Shown: in pieces, positions 42,892 through 52,858 of the stretch
How the letters are laid out: each line of letters begins with the position of its first letter
How positions within the stretch are numbered: position 1 is the stretch's first letter
NCBI GenBank assembly: GCA_021234155.1
Contig: JAJEKV010000092.1
Span: 248,001 to 312,000, forward strand
DNA: 64,000 nt
Direction of reading: 5' to 3'
From: Isoetes taiwanensis
Lineage: Eukaryota; Streptophyta; Lycopodiopsida; Isoetales; Isoetaceae
Position numbers and translations under genes: made by a program
Notes under the pieces: generated by a model
Seen by the model: only the letters and a program-made list of their open reading frames with translations
Told to the model about the DNA's origin: nothing
Databases searched by the model: none

Positions 42892-43517
42892 TCAAAAGAG
42901 TATAATCAGCGATTTTGCACATACACAAAGTTGGCAGCAAACTTTCGCCCAAAAACACTTATCCAAACCAGAATGAATAAGCATACAACGCATAGCATTC
43001 ATGATTGTGCGATTCTTCCTTTCAGCAACACCATTCTGCTGGGGAGAATAAGGCGCGGTATATTCATGAAAAATACCTGATTCTGCACAAACTTTGTCAA
43101 AAGCCAAAGATTTAAACTCACCACCATTATCGGTCATGCTAATCTTTGAATCATGGTTCCAGTTTGAACCTCAACCAATTTCTTAAAGGTACAAAAGATG
43201 GATAGGACATCAGATTTTTTAGAAAGAAAGTACACAAAGGTATAGCGAGTATAATCATCAATGAAAAGAAGAAAGTATAGGGCTTTACCAATGGAAACAC
43301 AAAATGGGCCACAAAGATCAGAATGTACAAGTTCTAAGAAATGCGAAGTAGGATGTCCATCTCCAGAGAATGGATGGCGATGCTGCTTACCAAGAGCACA
43401 AGCCTCACAAACACCCAATACACCATGGGTTGACAAATTGAGACCATCCACAAGTTCATCACGACTCATGTCCAAAAGAGCTTGAAAGTTAGCATGACCA
43501 AAGCGCCGATGCCACAA
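42892..43517 (-). pseudogene. Copia integrase (GAG-pre-integrase and catalytic core), frameshifted
   Basis: MWHRRFGHANFQALLDM and CEACALGKQHRHPF (zinc-binding HHCC domain), then LVHSDLCGPFCVSIGKALYF with the first Asp, DDYTRYTFVYFLSKKSD, a break near 43136, then TDNGGEFKSLAFDKVCAESG with the second Asp and SPQQNGVAERKNRTIMNAMR with the Glu. The D-D-E set is present but split over two frames. Confidence 0.93.
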
Positions 43518-43599
43518 AAATCACCGATATCATCACCACGAGATATCACAACATTAGCAAACTCATCATTCGGTTGAAGAGCATAAAGATTGCCTTGGC

Positions 43600-44882
43600 T
43601 TAAAAGCAATTGGCAAAAACAAGACCATCTTTCACAAAACGGCAAACACGGTTATCAAACTGAACAAGGAAGCCAATATCAGTAAGACGGGCAAGAGAAA
43701 GAAGATTGTGGGAAAGGTCCGGCACATGTAGAACCCCATGCAAAAGCCCGCACACCGGAAGATGTGCCAATTTGAAGAGTACCAATGCCTTTTGACAAGG
43801 GGTCTATTGTCACCAAGATAGACAAATTTCTTAGCAAGAAGAGGACGATATTGAGTCAACCAATGCTTGTGATGAGTCATGTGTTGAGTGGCAGCAGAAT
43901 CCACAAGCATAGAATCATTAGCTTTAACCATTTCAAGCACATCATGGACACAATGTCCCTCATCTCGCATGCCAAGAAGAAGTTTATGCTCAGTAGCAAA
44001 TTTTTTATAATAACATTCTTCTTCAGGATGGCCAGACTTTTTACAATATTCGCAAACAATAGAGCGATTTCTTTTGGGAGGAGGACCACGACCATAGCCA
44101 CGGCCACGGCCGCGTCCACGCCCACGACCAGAACGACCAGCAGGCTCATCAGCATAATTATCCTGATCATCATCACGAGATCGTTTAGAACGAACCACAA
44201 GAGCTGTTTCTGTCTGATCTTTGGAATATTTTTGAAGTTTGGTAGCTTCATCTTTCAATGAAATATGAACACGATCTAGAGTGAGATTGGCTTTATTGAG
44301 CAAAACGGTACGAACAACCTTGAATTCTTCTGGCAAAGTTTCTAGAAGTGCAACAATTTGTTGTTGAGGTGGCATGACCTCACCAGCAATAGACAAGCCA
44401 TCTACAAGAGTTTTAAACTTATCAAAGTGAAGGTCAAAAGATTCTGTGAGGCTATAACGAAGATTTGCAATATCATTGCGAAGACTATAAATCTCATAGA
44501 CAGTCTTTTGCTCATAAACTTTGTCAAGGTAACTCCAAACCTCAGCAGAGGTTTTGAGATCCCTAACATCCATCAGAATGGATTCTTTCAGGGCATAAAG
44601 TATTAAAGAACGTGCCGCTTTATCTTTTTCTTCCCAGTCAGCTAAAAGCTTGACCCAAGTATCGTATTCAGCTCCACTGGTAGCAAGAGCACCACCACTA
44701 GTCAATGGTTGTTTAGGAACACGGATTTTACCCGTTACGTAATCAAAAAGTTTGTCACTCTCCAACACCAACTCCATTTTCAGCTTCCAAACAGGGAAGC
44801 CAGATCCAGAAAAGACATACAGTGTCTTTGTCCCGGAGAGCCCGCGAAAAGTAACCACAGAAGAGCTTAGCTCTGATACCAT
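43600..44882 (-). pseudogene. Copia gag and protease
   Basis: From MVSELSSSVVTFRG the frame runs through a gag domain (LNGSGFPVWKLKMEL-like, VWSYLDKVYEQKTVYEIYSL), an Arg/Gly-rich stretch (GRGRGRGRGYGRGPPPKRNR), the zinc knuckle CEYCKKSGHPEEECYYKKF, and the protease site VDSAATQHMT. A shift near 43790 moves to GLLHGVLHVPDLSHNLLSLA. The first ATG of this frame (44882-44880) uses the last LTR base plus the first two bases of the primer site. Confidence 0.9.
44870..44881 (-). other. Primer binding site, tRNA-iMet type
   Basis: TGGTATCAGAGC on the minus strand directly behind the 5' LTR. Confidence 0.95.
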
Positions 44883-45070
44883 GTTAGAAATATGAGACAC
44901 ACACAACTTTTCCCACAAGACAAGACAATGTTTCATTCATATGAGATACATATTTATACATCAATATGTGCCACAATAGACTAGTGCCACAATAGGCAAG
45001 AGTGCTATATGTGGAGCACGTGCCATATATGGCAAAAGGTAAAGGTGCCATAGAAAGAAGATTCCGAACA
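44882..45070 (-). repeat. 5' LTR of the copia element
   Basis: 189 bp, identical to 40324-40512 by eye. Confidence 0.97.
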
Positions 45071-45075
45071 ACACT

Positions 45076-45474
45076 TGTGTGTACAGGCAAACAGATGCGT
45101 ACATGTCAGGACAAAGAAAGATCACAAGGCACTTAAGCTGTACCTAGATGCTACTTTCCTTCGCAAGCTCTGGGATGCAGATGCTCTGACGCACGTTAAG
45201 CTGGCATACTATCAGCAGCAAGTCAATCCTAGGCTCACGAGAGGCCCACACCAGTACTTGTACACCCAGCTGCCCATGAAGAAGCGCAGACTTATAGCTT
45301 CCATTTGCACGGGTGCACATCGCCTCCACATTGAAACAGGACGTTGGGCTCGGGAAGCACGAGAGCAAAGGCTTTGCCAATGTTGCCACCAGGGCGCCAT
45401 TGAGGATGAATGTCATGCCCTCCAGGTCTGCCCAGCGTTTGCCCATATCCGAGAGCGATATGTTCGATTACTAG
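45076..45474 (+). mobile_element. LINE segment 2
   Basis: Continues segment 1: LYLDATFLRKLWDADALTHV, LPMKKRRLIASICTGAHRLH, REQRLCQCCHQGAIEDECHA, PAFAHIRERYVRLLAG. The Cys/His pattern C-x2-C..H..C is that of the zinc-finger-like C-terminus of non-LTR elements. It is cut at ATTACTAG by the MITE. Confidence 0.8.
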
Positions 45475-46012
45475 CAGGGATAGGTTCAATACTGTATACG
45501 TTTTATACTCAATACGTATTATTCGAATAATACGGCACTAATTTGAAGTATAATACGTCAAAAATACGGCAAAAAAAATTCCGACGACGGAAATTTTTCG
45601 CGTAACTTTCGCTTTCACTTTCGCTTACGCGAAACTTATAAAAAAAAAAAATTTAATATTTTCGCGTAAGCGAATCCTTCAGTTTCGCTTACGCGAAAAG
45701 AGTTTCGAAAAAAAAAAAAAATTTGCGTAAGCGAAATAACTGTTTCGCTTACGCGAAACTCTTTTCACGTAACGCGAAACTGAAGATTTCGCTTACGCGG
45801 AAAAAAAAAAAACAAATTTTTTTTTTTTTGAATTTTCGCTTACGCAAACCTTCAGTTTCGCTTACGCGAAACTAAAGGTTTCGCTTACGCAAATTTTTTT
45901 TTTCCGACCGGTAGGTTAAAAATACGAAAAATACATATTTAACCTAAAAATACGTATTTTTGGACTTTATACGTCTGGAAAAATAATTTTGTACGTACAG
46001 AACCTATCCCTG
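45475..46012. mobile_element. hAT-type MITE, 538 bp, 8-bp TSD ATTACTAG
   Basis: Ends CAGGGATAGGTTC and GAACCTATCCCTG are perfect 13-bp inverted repeats. ATTACTAG is present on both sides (45467-45474, 46013-46020). An 8-bp duplication and CAGGG ends are typical of hAT elements. The interior (45590-45905) is made of GCGTAAGCGAAA/TTTCGCTTACGC units in both directions with A/T runs. No frame is present; a hAT transposase elsewhere would have to move it. Confidence 0.93.
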
Positions 46013-46335
46013 ATTACTAGTGCCTGGCCAGCCGTTGCATCAGTTATTGACTACGGCATCCGTGGGTTTGTTGGGGTCATACCCCCAGGAGGTTATGGAT
46101 GCACGGACTCAGTTGTGTCCTCCGGGACGGTATTGAACTGTCCTATACAATTGTACAGCGTGCCAGCATACTTATTACTGCTAAGGTTTTTCCCTCGAAA
46201 ACCCTTCGGGGCAGGGGGTTTTTTAATACTGTCAGTAATACGTTTGCTGCTCTCTTTTTTGTTTGGGTTCCATAGGCCAACCGGTCTCCTTGGACGCTAA
46301 AAGATCTATTCTATTATATTCTATTCTTAAAAGAT
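46013..46335 (+). mobile_element. LINE segment 3 with 3' tail
   Basis: The frame ends after SAWPAVASVIDYGIRGFVGV and IPPGGYGCTDSVVSSGTV. The untranslated end has the hairpin module (46171-46241), GTTTGGGTTCCATAGGCCAA and a TTCTA-type pentamer tail (46305-46330). A pentamer tail in place of poly(A) sets this LINE apart from the usual plant L1. Confidence 0.75.
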
Positions 46336-46556
46336 TTTAAGTCACAGTATTGCTGCATCTGTTATGCTGAACATATTTATTATAAATTCAAAGGAAAAAA
46401 ATTCGTTGTTATGATTCCTGTACTTTCTGATATAAACTCTTTCTGTGGATCCATGCTACTTTTGGGTGCCAGCTTCTTGCCGATTGATAAACCATCTGTT
46501 CATTGCAGATTTTTATGCCTTTGAGGTTTTATGCATCCAGAGATTCACATTAATCT

Positions 46557-46707
46557 TTAAAGCAGAAAGGATGTACAAAATGAAAATCATCAAAGTAGGC
46601 ACCTTACTGTCAGTGAAATGGACTGCGTGGACTTCAAGAACCAGTTGGAGAGGCATAAAGGCAAGCCTGCAATGCTTAATGTCAATATTGGTATGACTGC
46701 ATTGTAA
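46557..46707 (+). pseudogene. Serine decarboxylase (PLP group II) fragment
   Basis: KAERMYKMKIIKVGTLLS and, after a one-base shift near 46613, EMDCVDFKNQLERHKGKPAM and LNVNIGMTA. This matches the segment before the PLP Lys in plant serine (histidine-type) decarboxylases, which make ethanolamine from serine. Only about 50 codons are present. Confidence 0.75.
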
Positions 46708-47049
46708 ATCATTAGATTATTCGTATCTTCTCAAGAGGCTCATTGATCTTCAGACATCTCCCAAGTTTAAATCATGGCAAATACGTTTTTGAAATCCAAA
46801 AAGTATTGTAAAATGAATGCTAGAGAATGTTTACCAGCTTTAATATGTGCAGATATCTCCTAAGGTGACATGGATAGTTTTTTCAAAACAGGATTCAATG
46901 GACAACAAAATTCCATGCTATTTTCCTGTTAAAAATGTTCCATCTAGACCAATAAGAGGTCTACAGAAATGAAATCCTTTCAAAGAAGCATCAAATGATA
47001 AAAACAATCGGGAAAAATGGCCTTCCCTTTCTTGCAATGTTGAATATGT
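46708..47049. other. Spacer, no gene seen
   Basis: AT-rich, no coding signal. Confidence 0.5.
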
Positions 47050-47249
47050 ACATGGATTAGCCAGCTTCAACACAATAACCAGCTAGATGCGAATAAGATT
47101 TAATAGCATCTCCATTAATTTGTTCACATGCAATCTGTTTAGCATTCCATAGCAACTTATAAGACACTTGCACACCATACTCACGCCAAATATCTGATGC
47201 CAAATCATATGGTTTAATGTCAGGCTGATCCCTAAACTTTTCGTAATAA

Positions 47250-47527
47250 GAAAAGGTCGAGAGCGAGCTGTTTCGCTGTGAAATAGTCTGGTGAGCCGCG
47301 AAGCGGCGAGCCAGCTGTTTCACCGCGAAACAACGAGCTGAAAGTCAAAGACGGCAACATTTTAGCCCGTCCAACTTTTTTTTCCGGCAATAAAAAGACC
47401 TGGTTTTCAACCAGGTGATCAAGAATCGAACTATTACAGTTTTTCAACCAGGTGATCAAGAATCGAACTATTACAGGTTTAAATCTTGGCTGAAAAAGGG
47501 CGAAATGTCGCCGTCTTGACTTTTATA
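47250..47527. mobile_element. Small insertion with inverted repeats inside the MULE fragment
   Basis: AAAGTCAAAGACGGCAACAT at 47341 is mirrored by ATGTCGCCGTCTTGACTTT ending at 47523. A 35-bp unit containing CAACCAGGTGATCAAGAATC is doubled between them, and CGAGCTGTTTCgC.G.GAAA units lie left of 47341. The outer ends and TSD are unclear. Confidence 0.5.
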
Positions 47528-47534
47528 AAGTATT

Positions 47535-47585
47535 GTCTTGCTACCCATTTAGCAGTGGCATCTTGCTACCCATTTAGCAGTGGCA
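47535..47585. repeat. 25-bp tandem duplication in the MULE fragment
   Basis: TCTTGCTACCCATTTAGCAG + TGGCA is present twice in a row. Confidence 0.9.
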
Positions 47586-47890
47586 TGCTTATTTCCCAAC
47601 ATAGAGACACCACCACAATTATGTTCTGCGACGAATGTGTTGACCTTGCAAGTAGGTCCTCCATTTTTGAGGGAACCATGAAGCCTCCATAAACAACCAT
47701 CTTTCTTTGAAGCGAACTCAACTATATACCTGCTATTATCTGAGGCAACTGGAAAAAGATGCACATGGTTTCTAATAGCATGTGTCGCAGCAACAGCATG
47801 ACGGAGCTCATCAATACTTGCAAACTCTTTTCCTAAAACTAAATTATCTTCTGCATTATCCCCAGGATAGTCAAGATCTTGCTCCATGCA

Positions 47891-49181
47891 ATAACAACAT
47901 CAATAAAACCTGCAAAAGGCAACCAGATGATTAGAAGACAATATGCAACATGATTAAAAGCAATGCAAATCACAGTATGCATATCTGATTTTTGAAAGAA
48001 TGCATGCATCTGTGATTTAGATCAAGCAGAATGATGATAATATGCTTATGGAGATCCTTTGGCGTCTGCGCAGGTTGAAACTGGAATTGACATATTTGCA
48101 GGGTTAATTCAGGGAGCATTCTGTTCGATCTTTCCTATATGCTTAATTGTCGACGACTCTCCATCGTTCTTTCTTTCTTTACATGGAGGACATGTTAGCC
48201 CTGCGGGTGTACATGTTATGGTTACCAAGGGCACAGGGGATTACAAAGAGAATCCTTTTTTTTGCCTCATACAACAAGCGAATGCATGATTGCTCTGAGG
48301 GATTGCTTTACTTACGAGGGGTTGTTTTCGCTGAAGACATTAGAAGAAATTCCTTGGGATGAGGAACCATTTGTGTCTGGGATAATGTCGTATGCATCTG
48401 TGAGACAAGAAGACTCCGTGCATGCAAACTTTTTCGAAATTGAGGGACTTATCCATGAAAAGGAAAGAAAACCTGGTTTTCTACTGAGAATCACTAAAAA
48501 GGAAAGAACAAAAACGTACCTTGCTTGCATGCAACTCTGTTTTTCTTCTTCTTCCATAGATTTGCTGGCTAAATGATTACATTGGCGAAATTTTGAGGTA
48601 CTCTTCTGCTGCAATCGATAGGAAGACACTAAAATTAGAGTAGAAATGTATTCTAATAGCAATGCAAATCACAAAACATGCATGCATATCTGGTTTTTGA
48701 AAGAATGCATGCATCTGTGAGACAAGATAGATGCAAATTCGAATTTTTGAAAGATCAAAAGAAATGATGAAACAAGATGAAAGTAAAGCAAACTTTTTCG
48801 AATTGAGGGACTTACCACTGAAAAGAAAAGAAAATCTGGCGGTAATCTTCTACTACAATCGATCAGGCGGTGGAAGAGATGAAAATGGCGCCACAATTTC
48901 TTCCCGTTATGTTTTTTTCCCATACTTAGAAGGAAGAATGGCATTTCGGTAATTTTAGAAATACCGATGGCTTTTCAAGAATTTTATAAAACTATAATGG
49001 TATATTGATAATTTTCATTTAATAATAATATGAAAGCTTGGGTTTTTAAATGGAGATTATACTACAGTTTAGAACTTTGCTTTTTCAATAAGTTGCTTGC
49101 CACAATTATCATTCTAAATAAATGGAGAATAGATGAACGTAAGGTTATTTCTTGTGTGATTTCAATCTGTCAATCTTTGAG
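47891..49181. other. Spacer with long dispersed repeats, no gene recognised
   Basis: 48408-48490 and 48713-48830 share GCATCTGTGAGACAAGA, GCAAACTTTTTCGAA.TTGAG and GGACTTA.C...GAAAAG.AAAGAAAA. TGAAAGAATGCATGCATCTG also occurs at 47993 and 48698. The frame LIVDDSPSFFLSLHGGHVSP (48140 on) has no match that I know. Confidence 0.5.
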
Positions 49182-49580
49182 CTAAAACATCAATGAAGTT
49201 TTGTCCCTGTTATCTTTCTTCCTCCATGCAGCCAGGAGGGCAATCTCAGCAGCAGCAGATGGAGCAATTTCTCCATCATTCTCATTCCTCACTTCATTCA
49301 CAACAGGTTTTGGGTCAGCCCCACTTACGACATCCCAAACCTCTCGTTCTTCAAGGACGGCTTGCATTTTCCAGAACCATTCAGTTGCATTGGTTCTGTC
49401 TAGCTTCTCAAGATTTTTTAAGTCCATCTGAAGTTTCGCCATCCAGAACCATTCAGTTGCATTGGTTCTGTCTAGCTTCTCAAGATTTTTTAAGTCCATC
49501 TGAAGTTTCGCCATCGGTCCCGAGAACTCCCGTCTGATCACCTCTCAATTCCCCTTGTGCCCTTACGGCTCTGATACCAT
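49182..49580 (-). mobile_element. Copia 5' fragment: primer site and gag start
   Basis: TGGTATCAGAGCC (minus; about 49568-49580) is the iMet primer site. The gag start follows: MAKLQMDLKNLEKLDRTNAT, EWFWKMQAVLEEREVWDVVS. A 72-bp segment encoding LKNLEKLDRTNATEWFW is tandemly duplicated in frame (about 49369-49512). No rest of the element and no paired LTR is seen. Confidence 0.8.
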
Positions 49581-50188
49581 AAAACAAAAGTGCCCAGACA
49601 AGAACGCAGGAACAGAATTAGCGGAATCAGATGCATTTGCATGCATCCCATGTCTACTTATAACTCAAGTATCTATACAACAGAAAGCCATTAAAGGCAT
49701 AACCGTATCTACTAGCTATTTTCAGTTCCTAACCTATTCTTTATTAAGAAGAACCGGTTTAACAAGAAATGGACTACAGAACAGAGTTGAAACTTCCTGA
49801 AGTTGACTTTGCCTCTTTTTAGCGAGTGAATGGAACAAAAAAACACTTGACGGGAGCTAGGCTTAACATTGCATATGCATCTTAGATTGGGAACAAATTC
49901 AGCAAGCATGCATAGGATAAAGCACTTCAACAACAGCTCCAATATATGCACAATTTTATATACTCCAACCAATATATGCACAGCTCCAATATACGTGACC
50001 CATTTAAAGAAATAAGCCACAACAACGTCATTTAAATATGTTTCAGCAGTTACTTGATGAAGAATCCTCAATTCAAACATTCATTAGAAGTTTCCATCAT
50101 AACTTGCAAAAATATCCAGAAGGTTAGCATTAAAATCTTCTCATTTTCAAAACCAGCTCAATCTTTTAATAATCACAACCTGAACAGG

Positions 50189-50611
50189 TTATTGTGCTCC
50201 AGTTTTTTCAGATTCATCCGTCTTGTCCTGCAGAGACATATCATATATGGTTATAGAACCTGTTTGGATCTGCAGCATTACTATAAAAGCCAGTACAAGT
50301 TTGAGGTAGGCAAATTTAACAAAAAGGATTACCTGAGGTTACATAATTAAATGGTCTAAGCCAAAGCAGGAAGAAAATTGAACAAAAAAGGGGGAACAAT
50401 AAAATGCTTTTTCTAAGTACAGGTCGAACAGCTGCTTTAGGTACAACTCATAGAAATGATAACTTCACTAGAATGTTGTGCTTACCCTATTTGACAAATG
50501 CCAACTTATGCCTCGTGAAGCATTCATAACTAAATTAGCACCGAGAACCAAGGATGCAACTCCAAGTGCAGCAGTCACACTCTTGTATGCAATATCTGCA
50601 ACCTTTGCCAT
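50189..50611 (-). CDS. Two-exon gene for a 54-aa single-helix protein
   Basis: Exon 50611-50486 (ATG at 50611, 42 codons) ends at AATAGG/GTAAGC; exon 50227-50189 follows an acceptor (tctctgcag) and ends in TAA. The protein is MAKVADIAYKSVTAALGVAS, then LVLGANLVMNASRGISWHLS, then NRDKTDESEKTGAQ. It is one hydrophobic segment (about 12-30) with a polar C-terminus; the style is that of small mitochondrial or ER proteins. A likely 5' UTR exon (50899-50980, AAACCCTAG...CCG/GTAAGT) precedes it, with an acceptor tatcag just before the ATG. I do not recognise the family. The clean splicing and phase suggest a real gene. Confidence 0.6.
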
Positions 50612-50898
50612 TGACGTTGATATCCTGATATTAAAAGAAACATCTTGTAGGAGATGGGCGTGCCAGTAATGGAAACCATATGAAATTATGTTAACAATGA
50701 CAATTTTTTACTCTGCTTAGCCTTTCAACGATGCTGCAAGATATTCCAGTTCTTTAGAGCAACAAAAACGAAAAATATGCATAATAACATATCGTGGTGA
50801 ATGTTAGAAGACTGATTAACACTAATTGGATTGCTAAAAGGCCGAATTTCTCATTGTGCATGATTATTAAATGGAACCGTATGCCTATATACTTACCG

Positions 50899-50985
50899 GT
50901 GGAGGCCGCTTAAGTTTGCTTCAACTTCAGTAGGCGACTAGAATGATAAGCGAAAACCCTAGACTACAGACTGCGAAAAAGTATA
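50899..50985 (-). promoter_or_regulatory. Probable 5' UTR exon of the 54-aa gene
   Basis: TAGTCTAGGGTTTTCGCTTA on the minus strand resembles plant leaders and ends at CCG/GTAAGTATATAGG. The intron would run to 50628. Confidence 0.45.
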
Positions 50986-51124
50986 TGGTCTGAATGCGTG
51001 ACAATAAATAAATAAATTAACTGGTTAATCAATTAATCTCTCTAGATGTTCTTCTCAAACTTCACATTGAAGTTTTATGTATTTATCTATCCTATTAAAT
51101 AATTTTCACATTGTAAAATTAAGA

Positions 51125-51285
51125 ATAGAATAAAATAGAATGTCGCTTTATCGTTCACGGAGACCAATTAGCTTATGGAACCCAAAGAAAGAGAGCAGCA
51201 AACGATACTGTCAAGATTAAAAAACTCCCACCTCGAAGGGTTTTCAGGGGAAAAACATTGGCAGTAATAAGTATGCTGGTAGACT
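51125..51285 (-). mobile_element. LINE/SINE-type 3' tail, third solo copy
   Basis: Plus strand: AAGAATAGAATAAAATAGAA, then GGAGACCAATTAGCTTATGG, then the hairpin module at 51205-51271. It equals the end of the LINE at 46090-46330 (about 85 percent by eye) and stops at the Helitron-like end at 51286. Confidence 0.7.
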
Positions 51286-51415
51286 GTACAATGATCTATA
51301 TATAATACTAAAGCCGAAATTAGATGATAGTTTATGTAGCATCTTGACCGTTAATTTCTATTAACTTCTTTTCGTCCCTTGATTATGCGATTTGTTTGGC
51401 GCGATTTGTTTTCGT
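51286..51415 (+). mobile_element. Helitron-like 5' end, second copy
   Basis: TCTATATATAATACTAAAGC followed by GATAGTTTATGTAGCATCTT and CGTCCCTTGATTATGCGATT, matching 38190-38310. It has cut the LINE tail to its left. Confidence 0.4.
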
Positions 51416-52853
51416 TCTTAATTGATGGCAATGAGCAAAACTCGAATGGAAGAGCAGGCCATGTAGCTTTGAACCTGATGCAAGGTCTTTTTTTTTAAGT
51501 TTTTCCCCCATTGCCATTGTTAGGGTTATTATTTTGCCCTATTTGGCTAGGTGAATGCATGCCAGAAACCACCGTGCCTGAATATTTTCTTGGAGAGGTG
51601 TCGGTTCTTAACTCATTTCTCTTGTGAACAAGGATCCATTGTATAAAGCATTCCTTCACGGGCTATATGATACTCGACAAGCAACAGATGGTAGCACAAT
51701 CTTCAAACCGACGGACAGAACAATTTTCAAGCTGACACAAGCCAAGGTCATTTACACTTTGAGATTTACGTCTTGATGCATTTTTGTATTTCATATAATG
51801 ATGCAGTTCTCTTTATTCTCGCCCAAACATTGCCAGGCCCTCTTCCTTACCAAATCTTGCGAAACAAACTCACAGAAGTGGAGTCCAAGCTAAAATGGAC
51901 TCTCAAGATCGCATTTTGGCAGGTTTGGGTTATTTTTCTGCCCTTCTTTGATGGCAATATAATATGGTCATTATCCTTGTTTTGCAATACCCACAAGCAG
52001 AAAGACTTGTAGAGCCATAGTTTCTTGTTTTAAATGCATAAGAGCTTTCCTTATGCAAGCTTTGTGGCATTTTTTGCACTATATCTTTGTGTGGTGCAAA
52101 ATCAGAGCTTTAGCAGATATGTCAGGTTTAATGCAATGCAGGCAATTGTTCTTCATGTTCTGACTATCATACTTGGATTTTTAGAAAGGACTTTTAGACC
52201 ATGAAGTCGAGTTGCAGTTGGCATCTTTGTGATGTTCTACAACATTGTGTTTTTCTTCCTTTGTTGCCCTTACCTTGGCGGATGTCTCCTTTGGAAAGGT
52301 AATTCTAAAACTTGTAATTTAACATCTTAGTGAAAATTGTATTTGCAACTTATGATGCTCTCTAGATAGGTCCTGATGAGGAGCAAAAGAATTAACATGG
52401 TTCTAAGACTATCTAATGGCGAAGCTTGAAGCTCTTGATAGAAATACGGCAACATGGTATCAGACAAAAGTAATTAAATTTATGCCCATCCTTAATACTA
52501 TCAGCGATTGGATTTTGTGGTAAGGCAGCTGCATCCCTTCTTGCAAAGCGGTTCTGCATTGTTCAGCTTTGTGAAGTCTCATTTCTTTTCAGTTTCAAAA
52601 TGGAATTTCCATTTTGAATGGGTGATTTTGATCTTCAAATGATTTGACTACAGGCAACTGGTCCTTCTTTATTAGGGTTTATGGAGGACGTGATGTAAGG
52701 TGTAAACTCTGGACTGTAGTATTGAGGAAAAACAGTGGCTGGTGTGTTTAAGTGCATTCTTCTTTGCTGACGTATCGAACTCCTTAGCGCCTCAGCTGCT
52801 GTGATTAACCAAAATGCAAGTGAGCTTTTGCTTTAAGGACATTTGGCGCTTTA
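51416..52853. other. Gene-fragment-like spacer, nothing identified
   Basis: A short frame with LPGPLPYQILRNKLTEVESK and a donor-like end near 51921, and HHKLCDVLQHCV-like text near 52230, may be pieces of a captured gene. No family is recognised. Confidence 0.35.
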
Positions 52854-52858
52854 AAATT

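Larger units (their letters stand above)
40324..45070 (-). mobile_element. Ty1/copia element, 4747 bp, identical LTRs, ACACT target duplication
   Basis: LTRs 40324-40512 and 44882-45070 (189 bp each) are identical by eye, begin TGTTAG and end CGAACA on the plus strand. ACACT flanks both sides (40319-40323, 45071-45075). The primer site TGGTATCAGAGC (minus; 44870-44881, tRNA-iMet) abuts one LTR and a purine tract AGGGAGGG (minus; 40513-40520) abuts the other. Coding order on the minus strand is gag, protease, integrase, RT, RNase H, as in copia. The short LTR length and clean borders indicate a recent insertion, yet the coding region is broken in at least five places. Confidence 0.97.
47050..47890 (-). 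mobile_element. MULE (Mutator-like) transposase N-terminal fragment, interrupted by a MITE
   Basis: Minus strand: LVLGKEFASIDELRHAVAAT, YIVEFASKKDGCLWRLHGSL, FVAEHNCGGVSM and KWVAR (MuDR DNA-binding zinc-type domain), then after an insertion FRDQPDIKPYDLASDIWREY, LLWNAKQIACEQINGDAIKS, YSHLAGYC. The catalytic DDE part is missing. The break between KWVAR and FRDQPD (about 47250-47525) holds foreign sequence. Confidence 0.8.

Noticed and set aside
42302-42958. 218-codon Met/Leu-rich frame (-) and 43785-44261 Ile-rich frame (+)
   Set aside because: Shadow frames of the copia integrase/RT linker and gag; the real domains are in the other frames.
48059-48289. 76-codon frame with VDDSPSFF as a FCP1-like or hydrolase domain
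   Set aside because: Motif too short and neighbouring sequence does not fit any family known to me.
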